Shown here one piece after another: positions 1-5,292 of a stretch of DNA of 5,292 nt. A model generated the notes under the pieces. It was not told the DNA's origin and did not search any database. It saw only the letters and a list, made by a program, of their open reading frames with translations. The stretch comes from JANNHP01 sp031404455 (GTDB taxonomy: Bacteria; Planctomycetota; JAJSAM01; JAJVHW01), in the NCBI GenBank assembly GCA_031404455.1, contig JANNHP010000060.1, positions 1 to 5,292 of the forward strand. Direction: 5' to 3'. The translations under genes were made by a program, and so were the position numbers. Position 1 is the stretch's first letter; each line of letters begins with the position of its first letter.

Positions 1-1
1 C

Positions 2-838
2 GTGTTCGGCGTCGAAGCCCGGCTGGCTGCCGACAACCTGGTCCGCTCGCCGGCCCGGACTGGCGTGGTCATCGGGGCGCTCGCGGCCGGCGTCAGCATG
101 ATGTTCCAGACGGCCGGCGTCAGCCGCAGCAATGAAGTGCCCGTCCGCGAATGGTTGCAACAGGTGTTGCAGGCCGACGCCTATTTGTTTCGTGGCAACC
201 TGGCATCGGCCAACAGCTCTATGTCCCCGATGGAGCCCTCGGTGCGGACCGAGTTGCAAGCACTGCCCGGTGTCGAGCGTGTCGTCGGCTTGCGCTTCTA
301 CCGGCCGGAGTTCCGCGGGACGTTCGTCCTGGCCATCGGCATCGATGCGCTCGACTACTCGAAGGGAGTCCGCTCTCGGATGCCGGACGGCCTGCCCAAG
401 CTCGAGTTGTTCGACCGACTGCCGGAGGGGAATTTTACCATCGTCTCGGACAACTTTGCCGCCAAGTGGAAGGTGAAGGAGGGGGACACGATCGCGATCC
501 CCGGCCCCCGCGGACCGGTCGAATTGACCGTGATCGGCACGGGGCAGGATTACTCGTGGAGCCAGGGGACCATCTTTATTGATCGCGGCAAATACGCCGA
601 GTTGTTCGACGATTCCCTGGTGGACGCCTACCACGTGTTTCTGCGCCAGGACGTGGACCACGACACGGCCTATGAGACGGTTCGCCAGCACGCCGAGCGG
701 TCGAACCTGTTGATTCAAGACCGATCGTCGGTTTACCTGTACCTCGCCGGGGTGGTGCCGGCGAATCGGCGACGGCCCGAACGACGGGCGACCCATGGGT
801 CGCCCCTACAAAGGCACGGCAAACCTGCAACGTCTTGA
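2..838 (+). CDS. FtsX/MacB-like ABC transporter permease, internal fragment
   Basis: Integral membrane permease subunit of an ABC exporter of the FtsX/LolC/MacB superfamily, which moves lipids, lipoproteins or drugs, or transmits force across the inner membrane; the substrate cannot be told. Residues 18-40 form a hydrophobic helix after a typical amphipathic linker (ARLAADNLVRSPARTGVVIG). Residues about 45-235 form an extracytoplasmic MacB-type domain with family-like segments IVSDNFAAKWKVKEGDTIAI (147-166) and GTGQDYSWSQGTIFIDRGKY (179-198). The GTG at position 2 is probably not the real start, because the family has an earlier membrane helix and domain; the gene is open at the left edge. 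The family pattern ends near YLAGVV (residues 247-252, base 757). The remaining 26 residues are Arg/Pro-rich and come from a repeat, so the last three membrane helices are missing. Leu codon TTG occurs about nine times, against about once in rluD, marking a different codon style from the genes to the right. Confidence 0.8.
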   Translation: MFGVEARLAADNLVRSPARTGVVIGALAAGVSMMFQTAGVSRSNEVPVREWLQQVLQADAYLFRGNLASANSSMSPMEPSVRTELQALPGVERVVGLRFYRPEFRGTFVLAIGIDALDYSKGVRSRMPDGLPKLELFDRLPEGNFTIVSDNFAAKWKVKEGDTIAIPGPRGPVELTVIGTGQDYSWSQGTIFIDRGKYAELFDDSLVDAYHVFLRQDVDHDTAYETVRQHAERSNLLIQDRSSVYLYLAGVVPANRRRPERRATHGSPLQRHGKPATS

Positions 839-845
839 CGGCCCG
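771..845. repeat. Palindrome-containing intergenic element with 9-bp direct flanks
   Basis: A perfect 20-bp palindrome, GGGCGACCCATGGGTCGCCC, lies at 786-805. It sits between two copies of GACGGCCCG (771-779 and 837-845), which could be a target duplication of a small miniature element or chance. The element contains no credible gene, and translation in any frame gives low-complexity Arg/Pro-rich peptide. It interrupts the permease on the left and ends just past the stop of the HEAT-like gene on the right. As RNA, the palindrome would form a stable 10-bp stem without a useful loop and with no U-tract on either strand, so a factor-independent terminator is not supported. From general memory, palindromes of this kind recur many times in some environmental bacterial genomes; copy number here cannot be judged from one window. 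Confidence 0.55.
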
Positions 846-853
846 TGTAGCGG

Positions 854-2308
854 CTACTTCTTGCGCAGCGCCTCCAGCGCGATCTTGGCGCGCTCCACGT
901 TCTTCGGGTCGGCGTGGGCGAGGAGCTTCTCGAGGGTCTTCACGCGGTCGGCGTCGGTCCAGACCGCGCTCGCGCCGAAGTGCTCGCGCCACTTGTCGGC
1001 CGCCTGCTTGCGTCCCGCGGTGTCCGACATGAAGGTGGAGAGTGCCGTCTCCTCGACCGACTGCTCCTGGATGTGCACGTCCTCCGCCTTCTCGAACCCG
1101 TACACCTTGCCGGTGATCATCTTCATCGCGATCGCGGCGCCCATCACGTCGACGGGGTCCTCGCTCGATTCGAGGAGACGCAGCATCATCGCGGCCCGCG
1201 GTCCGACGCCGTCCGTCTCGTTCTTGAAGACGCCCGCGGCGTACATCGCCCCGAACCGCGCCCACTCGTAGTGGTCCTCGAGGAGCTCGTCGAACCGCGG
1301 GAGCATCGTCGGGCGGCGGCGTTTGATCTGCGTGTCGAGGGCGCCGGCCCTCGCGAGCGGGTTGGCGTCGAACTGGAGCGGATCCAGCACCTTGTCGTAC
1401 GAGGCGTCCTGCGCACGCTGCAGGTTGTCGGCCACCGACTGCCGCACGACGCCGCTCGTGGCCTTGCCGACCGCGGCCCACTCGGGGACGTCGGCTGCGT
1501 CGAGGACGTGGCCTTCGGCGAGCGAGCGCACGCCGTTGACGCGGACGAGCTCGTCGTCGGTGTCGTCCTTCGCCGTCGCGAAGAGCAGCTTCTTCACGTC
1601 GTCGTCGGGGAGCGCCATCTGCAGGAGCAGGACCGCGCTCGCCCGGTCGTCGACGATCCGGTCCGCGTCCTCGGGCTTCTTCGGCGGCATCCGTTTCGTC
1701 ATCTCGATCAGCGCCTTCTTGACTCGTTCCTCCCACTGCGAGTTCAGCATGCCCGCGCGCCACATGTGGTCGAGGCGCCCGACTGCGAATCCGCGATCGG
1801 GAGAATCGGAATCGAGGAGCCAGGCCTCGAAGACCGGCAGGACGAGCTCCGCGTCGACCTCCTTGTCCTGCACGTCGACGAGTGCGCAGGCGGCCGCGCG
1901 CCGGTCCTCCTTCGACGCCTTCGCGTCGCGCACGATCTCCTTCATCGACGCCGTGTCGAACCAGGGCTCCCCGCTGACGAGGCGCGCGAGCCAGACCTTC
2001 ACCTCGGTCTGGTCGGGCGGCAGGTCGCGGAACGCGTCGACGACGTCCGCGCGCGCCGAGGGTCCGAGCGCCCGGAGGTCCTTCGCGACGCCCTCGTTGC
2101 CGTCGGCGTCCTCGTACGACCACTTCTCGAGGATCATCCACGACTTCGAGTGGAAGGCGCCGCGCGAGAGCTTCCACGCGCCGAACCCCGCCCCGCCGAG
2201 CGCGAGCCCGAGGGCGATGGGCACGACCCAATCGTGGAACACGCCCCGCCGCTCCGCGTCCGCGCCGGATTGCGCCGCGGCTGGAGCCTCTGCTGCCGGC
2301 TTCGTCAA
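854..2308 (-). CDS. Membrane-anchored HEAT-like alpha-solenoid protein
   Basis: A 484-residue protein with no recognised enzyme motif. A short Ala-rich N-terminus is followed by one hydrophobic helix (about 27-45, WVVPIALGLALGGAGFGAW) that probably anchors it in the inner membrane; residues from about 50 onward form the soluble part. That part is almost entirely amphipathic helices of 15-20 residues with HEAT-like spacing (for example 134-148, 221-232, 318-327, 347-360, 387-399), suggesting a curved protein-binding solenoid. Near the C-terminus the segment MITGKVYGFE (397-406), followed about 30 residues later by KQAADKWREHFG (434-445), matches a tail motif also present in the toroid protein encoded at 3319-4890. 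The start is TTG at 2308-2306, chosen because AGGAGG lies 7 bases upstream. It is transcribed divergently from rluD. Function is unknown; a scaffold or sensor role at the membrane is inference. Proteins of this style are abundant in Planctomycetota. Confidence 0.75.
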   Translation of the reverse strand: MTKPAAEAPAAAQSGADAERRGVFHDWVVPIALGLALGGAGFGAWKLSRGAFHSKSWMILEKWSYEDADGNEGVAKDLRALGPSARADVVDAFRDLPPDQTEVKVWLARLVSGEPWFDTASMKEIVRDAKASKEDRRAAACALVDVQDKEVDAELVLPVFEAWLLDSDSPDRGFAVGRLDHMWRAGMLNSQWEERVKKALIEMTKRMPPKKPEDADRIVDDRASAVLLLQMALPDDDVKKLLFATAKDDTDDELVRVNGVRSLAEGHVLDAADVPEWAAVGKATSGVVRQSVADNLQRAQDASYDKVLDPLQFDANPLARAGALDTQIKRRRPTMLPRFDELLEDHYEWARFGAMYAAGVFKNETDGVGPRAAMMLRLLESSEDPVDVMGAAIAMKMITGKVYGFEKAEDVHIQEQSVEETALSTFMSDTAGRKQAADKWREHFGASAVWTDADRVKTLEKLLAHADPKNVERAKIALEALRKK

Positions 2309-2315
2309 GCTGGAA

Positions 2316-2321
2316 CCTCCT
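2316..2321 (-). promoter_or_regulatory. Ribosome binding site AGGAGG fixing a TTG start
   Basis: On the minus strand AGGAGG is followed by 7 bases (TTCCAGC) and then TTG ACG AAG. This consensus Shine-Dalgarno site at ideal spacing is the main reason for accepting the rare TTG codon as the start of the HEAT-like gene. Confidence 0.8.
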
Positions 2322-2332
2322 GGACTCGGGGC

Positions 2333-2354
2333 ATCGTAACGCGGGGGGTACGAT
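2333..2354. promoter_or_regulatory. Divergent promoter region with symmetric TACGAT hexamers
   Basis: The sequence ATCGTA (2333-2338), a 10-base GC-rich spacer and TACGAT (2349-2354) form a perfect 6-bp inverted repeat in the 53-bp gap between the HEAT-like gene and rluD. Each arm reads as a -10-like hexamer pointing at its own gene. The rightward one would start transcription near 2361, immediately before the rluD GTG, implying a leaderless or nearly leaderless message. The leftward one would start near 2326, leaving a leader of about 18 bases that holds the AGGAGG site. No convincing -35 box is seen for either. A repressor operator with the same symmetry is an alternative. Confidence 0.4.
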
Positions 2355-2361
2355 CGTCCGC

Positions 2362-3318
2362 GTGTCCGACAACCTCAACCTGTTCGAGCACCGCTTCGTC
2401 GCGGACAGGACGGACGAGGACGAGCGCCTCGACGTGTTCCTCGTCCGGCGCTTCCCCGGGTACAGCCGCACCCAGCTCGCGCGCCAGATCGACGAGGGCC
2501 ACGTCGCCGTCAACGGCCGCCTCGGCGGCAGGATCCGCCCCGGCCTGCGCATCTCGGACGGGGACGAGGTGAGGGTCTACCTCGCCCAGCGCACCGAGCC
2601 TTACGCCGCGCCGGAGAAGATCCCGCTGAAGGTTCTCTACGAAGACGCCTGGCTCCTCGTCCTCGACAAACCTCCCGGCCTCACGGTCCACCCGGGCGCC
2701 GGGGAGAAGGACGGGACGATGGCGAACGCGCTCGCCTACCACTTCGGCGAGCTCTCGCGCGTCCAGGGCCCGATGCGGCCTGGCATCGTCCACCGGCTCG
2801 ACAAGCACACGAGCGGGGTGATCCTCGTCGCGAAGGACGACCAGACGCACCACCACCTCGCGTCGCAGTTCCGAGAACGCTTCGTGCGCAAGGAGTACCA
2901 CTGCGTCGTGCGCGGCCGGGTGGAGTTCGATTCGGACCTCATCGACGCGCCGATCGGCCCCGACAAGCGGTATCCGACGCGCATGGCTGTGCGGTTCGAC
3001 GTGGGGCGCGCGAGCACCACCTTCTACGAGGTGATGGAACGGTTCGCGCGGCACAGCTACGTCCGCTGCATGCCGAAGAGCGGGCGCACGCACCAGATCA
3101 GGGTGCACATGGCGTTCACCGGGTACCCCTTGGTCAGCGACAAGGTCTACGGCGGCGTCGAGCCGGCACTCCTCGACATCTGCCCGCGCCAGGCGCTGCA
3201 CGCGAAGAGCATCACGTTCCGCCACCCGCAGTCCGGCGAGATGGTGACGTTCGAGGCGCCTCTCCCGCCCGACATCACGGCGCTCCTCGATCACCTGCGC
3301 GCCGCGCCGAAGCCGTAG
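2362..3318 (+). CDS. rluD: RluD-family 23S rRNA pseudouridine synthase
   Basis: Isomerises uridine to pseudouridine in RNA. By family, RluD acts on helix 69 of 23S rRNA in the cytoplasm during 50S subunit maturation; related RluA/RluC enzymes use other sites, so the exact target is inferred. An S4 RNA-binding domain occupies about residues 20-75 (RLDVFLVRRFPGYSRTQLAR, then VAVNG). The catalytic domain follows, with LDKPPGLTVHPG (101-112), HRLDKHTSG (144-152) carrying the catalytic aspartate D147, the RNA/uracil-site segment GRTHQIRVHM (241-250) and the closing RQALHA (276-281). The 318-residue length is normal. The usual HRLDKDTSG is HRLDKHTSG here. The start is GTG at 2362; only a distant G-run (2343-2348) precedes it, so translation may be leaderless. 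It is divergent from the HEAT-like gene and converges with the toroid gene with no intergenic space. The gene appears intact and functional. Confidence 0.93.
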   Translation: MSDNLNLFEHRFVADRTDEDERLDVFLVRRFPGYSRTQLARQIDEGHVAVNGRLGGRIRPGLRISDGDEVRVYLAQRTEPYAAPEKIPLKVLYEDAWLLVLDKPPGLTVHPGAGEKDGTMANALAYHFGELSRVQGPMRPGIVHRLDKHTSGVILVAKDDQTHHHLASQFRERFVRKEYHCVVRGRVEFDSDLIDAPIGPDKRYPTRMAVRFDVGRASTTFYEVMERFARHSYVRCMPKSGRTHQIRVHMAFTGYPLVSDKVYGGVEPALLDICPRQALHAKSITFRHPQSGEMVTFEAPLPPDITALLDHLRAAPKP

Positions 3319-5235
3319 TCAGAGGACGACGAGTCGCTTGCGGGCCGCGTCGTAGCGCAGCGACTTGCCGTTCGCGAGCCACCACGCCTGCCAGCGCGAC
3401 GCCGCGGCTTCGCGCTCGTCGGGCAGAGCGGAGGCCGCGTAGCCGTGATCGAAGCCGGTCGCGCGCACGAGGAGTGCGATCGCCGCGGTGCGCTCGGGTT
3501 CTTTCGTCGACGAGAGACGGTCGATGAGCGGCAGCACGATTCGCGGACCGACGGCGGTAGTGCTCGCGAAGAGGCGCTCCTTCGACGCGTCGCTCGCCGC
3601 GCGGCGCCAGCGGGAGAGCACGAGGTCGACGAAGTCGTCGAAGTCCGAGTCGGAGAGCGCCGCCGCGGCGGCGAAGTTGATGTCCCCGTCGTCGAACTCC
3701 TTCGTCAGGGCTCCGCGCGCCACGGGTGCGGTGCCCTTCTTGAGGAAGAGGAGCGCGAAGCACGTCGAGAGCACCGAGTTGGAATCGTCCACGGGGTCGG
3801 GCCGGGCCAGTGGGATGGCCCGCGGGATCGACGCCGTGCGCTGCGACCAGGCGCCCGAGCCGAGCTGTTCCTTCAGGAGGTACTCGGCACCCCTGCCGTA
3901 CCAGTCGTGCTCGCCCATCCACTCCACGCCGCCGAGGACGCCCGCGCGCTCGAGCGCGTAGAGGTAGTAGTAGTGCCACATCGGCCCTGACATGCTGAAG
4001 GCGGCCCCCTTCGGCATCGGGGGCGCGGGGTTCGTGTCGACGGCGAAGTAGAGGCCGAGCCACGCGATGCCGTCGCGCGCCGACTGCTCGGCCTTCGCGT
4101 CGAGGCCCGGCGGGTAGTTCGCCGTGCCGATCAGCTCGCTGCGGCAGATGACGACGGAGCCGACGCCGCCTGCCGTCATCGACCCGTAGGCGGACATGTC
4201 CGCGAGATATCCCCATCCGCGCGCGCGGTCGACCGCCTTCGCGCTGGTGCGGCCCTTCTCGCCGGGCTCGAACCGCGGGACGGGCCTGCCGTCGTCGTCC
4301 TGGGCGTCGAGGAAGTGCTTCAGGGACTTCGACCAAGTCGCGCTCTTCGCGCGCACGCCCGCCCTGCTCGCGGCTTTCAGGCCGAGGAGGGCGTACTGCG
4401 TGTTGCTGTGGTCGTAGTCGTTCCTGCCGCCTCGGCCGCTCGCGGGATACGACCAGCGGCCGTTCTCGTCCTGCCACTCCTCGAGGAGCTTGACCATCTC
4501 CTTCATCCAGACGGTGTCCGCTTCGGAGAGGTTCACCTGCCGTTCGCCGGAACGGTCGATCCCGGGCGTCGGGCCGCCGTGCTCGGCGACCGCCATGCAG
4601 AAGAGGCCGACCGTGTACGTGCGCAGTTCGCCGCGTTTCTTCGCCGCCTCATACGTCTGCCGCAGCGCCTCGAACGCCTTCACGGCGGCGGGGTCGTCCT
4701 TCGCGACGCCCGACACCCGGAGCGTGTAGTAGGCGAGCGCCGTCATCCCGCCGGTGTACGGGACATAGTCGCGGAAGGGGCCGCCCGGCTGCTGGGCGCC
4801 TCGCAGCCAGCGGACGCCACGGTCGATCGCCGTGTTCACCCGACCGACGAACTCGGGGCTGCGCTCGATGCGGACGTCGGCCGCGCCGAACGTCGTCGCC
4901 GAAACAGGCTTCGACCTGGTTCGAGTACGCCTCACACACCTCGGCCGCGTCGAGCCCAGCTTCCTTGCACCACCTGTGGTGAGTGCGAGGAGGCCGGTCG
5001 CAACGGCTTGGATTCGCACCGTGCGCCCGATGATCGCCGGCATCGGCTCGACACCGTAGACCAGCGTCTGGCCGAACGTCGGCCGGTCCGCGTCGCTAAC
5101 TGCGTCGACCACCACCAGAGTCTCGGCGCGGACTGCTTCGACGCCGAACTCGCGTTCACCGAGTGCATGGGCGGTCTGACCTGCGAGCAGTGGGAACAAG
5201 TCGGAGCCCAAGAACCCCAGCCCTATCCCTGCCAA
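3319..5235 (-). CDS. Prenyltransferase/squalene-cyclase-like toroid protein (N-terminus not native)
   Basis: An alpha/alpha-toroid protein of the terpenoid-cyclase/prenyltransferase repeat fold. Numbering from base 5235, the repeats are AIDRGVRWLRGAQQPGGPFR (136-155), VKLLEEWQDENGRWSYP (248-264) with the following DHSNTQYALLGLKAA (275-289), LKHFLDAQDDDG (305-316) with GWGYL (340-344), and EYLLKEQLGSGAWS (451-464) with VLSTCFALLFLKKGTAPVA (488-506). A helical, HEAT-like C-terminal part follows and ends in RWQAWWLANG (614-623). The catalytic DxDD of squalene-hopene cyclases is not visible, nor is an obvious zinc site, so a non-enzymatic or unknown binding role is likelier than terpene synthesis. 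Residues before about 116 do not look like the family: residues 90-110 are Arg-rich, and the same DNA codes better in other frames. The native gene probably covers 3319 to about 4893, lacking its own start and signal peptide; GAADV (117-121) may be a remnant of the signal-peptide cleavage region. Its stop abuts that of rluD. Confidence 0.75.
   Translation of the reverse strand: MAGIGLGFLGSDLFPLLAGQTAHALGEREFGVEAVRAETLVVVDAVSDADRPTFGQTLVYGVEPMPAIIGRTVRIQAVATGLLALTTGGARKLGSTRPRCVRRTRTRSKPVSATTFGAADVRIERSPEFVGRVNTAIDRGVRWLRGAQQPGGPFRDYVPYTGGMTALAYYTLRVSGVAKDDPAAVKAFEALRQTYEAAKKRGELRTYTVGLFCMAVAEHGGPTPGIDRSGERQVNLSEADTVWMKEMVKLLEEWQDENGRWSYPASGRGGRNDYDHSNTQYALLGLKAASRAGVRAKSATWSKSLKHFLDAQDDDGRPVPRFEPGEKGRTSAKAVDRARGWGYLADMSAYGSMTAGGVGSVVICRSELIGTANYPPGLDAKAEQSARDGIAWLGLYFAVDTNPAPPMPKGAAFSMSGPMWHYYYLYALERAGVLGGVEWMGEHDWYGRGAEYLLKEQLGSGAWSQRTASIPRAIPLARPDPVDDSNSVLSTCFALLFLKKGTAPVARGALTKEFDDGDINFAAAAALSDSDFDDFVDLVLSRWRRAASDASKERLFASTTAVGPRIVLPLIDRLSSTKEPERTAAIALLVRATGFDHGYAASALPDEREAAASRWQAWWLANGKSLRYDAARKRLVVL
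4891..5043 (-). pseudogene. N-terminal half of a Cys-rich secreted lipoprotein, frameshifted
   Basis: From ATG at 5043 the minus strand reads MPAIIGRTVRIQAVATGLLA then LTTGG, a plausible signal peptide with basic residues, a hydrophobic core and a Gly-rich end. Near 4969 the coding signal moves to another frame, which reads CKEAGLDAAEVCEAYSNQVE followed by ACFGDDV. That continuation has the Cys spacing of small secreted proteins frequent in Myxococcota. Restoring one base near 4969 would place a Cys directly after the signal peptide, as in a lipoprotein. In the new frame 21 of 26 third positions are G or C, against 19 of 26 in the frame that continues into the toroid gene. The fragment ends near 4891 where the toroid coding sequence begins. 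Function is unknown. Both the frameshift and the family assignment are inference. Confidence 0.4.
5070..5084. repeat. Short inverted repeat at the strand switch
   Basis: GGCCGA, a 3-base centre and TCGGCC form a 6-bp hairpin-capable inverted repeat. It lies between the two opposite-strand halves of the Cys-rich protein. The 11-mer GCCGAACGTCG within it (5071-5081) also occurs at 4885-4895, the other edge of the apparently misplaced segment. Both properties make it a candidate breakpoint sequence. Confidence 0.5.
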
Positions 5236-5292
5236 CCCGAGCAGGAGGCTAACCCTCCCCCGATCTCGTGGACACCTTCCAAACGGAAGCGC
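5092..5292 (+). pseudogene. C-terminal half of a Cys-rich secreted protein, open at window edge
   Basis: The plus strand reads VANCVDHHQSLGADCFDAEL, then AFTECMGGLTCEQWEQVG and a later PYPCQPEQEA, without a stop to the window end. The alternation of Cys with short helical stretches (C...ADCFDAELAFTEC...LTCEQWEQ...PC) is typical of the second half of Cys-rich proteins seen in Myxococcota. In the first 35 codons from 5101, 29 third positions are G or C, against 24 of 35 in the overlapping minus-strand frame, so the plus strand is the better coding candidate. There is no credible start codon or ribosome site upstream: the missing first half appears to be the opposite-strand fragment at 4891-5043. 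The last codons (about 5260 onward) lose the GC3 bias and may be beyond the native protein. Confidence 0.45.

Noticed and set aside
786..805. Factor-independent terminator for the HEAT-like gene
   Set aside because: The palindrome has no proper loop and no T-run follows it on either strand.
576..2552. Very long minus-strand open frame (658 codons) overlapping the HEAT-like gene
   Set aside because: It is extremely Arg/Gly/Pro-rich with no domain pattern and follows from the GC bias of the real gene in another frame.
914..2572. 552-codon plus-strand open frame antisense to the HEAT-like gene
   Set aside because: Composition (Arg, Val, Leu, His, Glu repeats) is that of an antisense shadow, and it overlaps the well-supported HEAT-like and rluD starts.
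2305..3294. 329-codon minus-strand open frame antisense to rluD
   Set aside because: Antisense shadow; the plus strand carries all conserved RluD motifs.
3275..4477. 400-codon minus-strand open frame inside the toroid gene
   Set aside because: Arg-rich shadow without motifs; the overlapping toroid frame shows clear family repeats.
5044..5235. Residues 1-64 of the long minus-strand frame as the true N-terminus of the toroid protein
   Set aside because: No family resemblance, and the plus strand codes better there (Cys-rich protein with higher third-position GC).
1..5292. A new defence, toxin-antitoxin, CRISPR or retron-type system
   Set aside because: No nuclease, reverse transcriptase, toxin-sized gene pair, spacer array or structured RNA could be supported.

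Overview
This is a GC-rich window of bacterial, probably environmental, origin. Its four main genes are a partial ABC-type permease (+), a membrane-anchored HEAT-like alpha-solenoid protein (-), an RluD-family 23S rRNA pseudouridine synthase (+) and a prenyltransferase/squalene-cyclase-like toroid protein (-). At the right end lie two pieces of what looks like one Cys-rich secreted protein, on opposite strands. The two minus-strand proteins resemble the large families of HEAT-repeat and squalene-cyclase-like proteins typical of Planctomycetota. The Cys-rich fragments look more like small secreted Cys-repeat proteins common in Myxococcota. These lineage impressions come from motif recognition only.

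Layout: 2-757 is the middle of an FtsX/MacB-type permease. It is open at the left edge and loses its C-terminal membrane helices at a short non-coding element (about 758-853) that contains a perfect 20-bp palindrome. From 854 to 3318 there is a divergent pair, the HEAT-like gene leftward and rluD rightward, sharing a 53-bp promoter region with a striking symmetric pair of TACGAT hexamers. The toroid gene converges on rluD, with the two stop codons directly abutting (TAG then TCA). Beyond about 4890 its reading frame stays open to 5235, but the protein stops looking like the family there. The sequence instead fits a lipoprotein N-terminus (-, 5043 to about 4891) and the C-terminal half of a Cys-rich protein (+, about 5092 to the window end).

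Only the central block (854 to about 4890) reads as a coherent, intact locus. Both flanks break genes abruptly next to short inverted repeats, and the left flank also has visibly different codon use. The simplest reading is a contig with chimeric or rearranged ends (repeat-mediated mis-joining at the left, foldback inversion at the right). Genuine rearrangement cannot be excluded from sequence alone. Functionally, rluD is housekeeping (ribosome maturation), and the two solenoid/toroid proteins share a C-terminal W-rich signature, which suggests related envelope or scaffold roles. I see no CRISPR array, tRNA, rRNA, transposase or recognisable new defence system.
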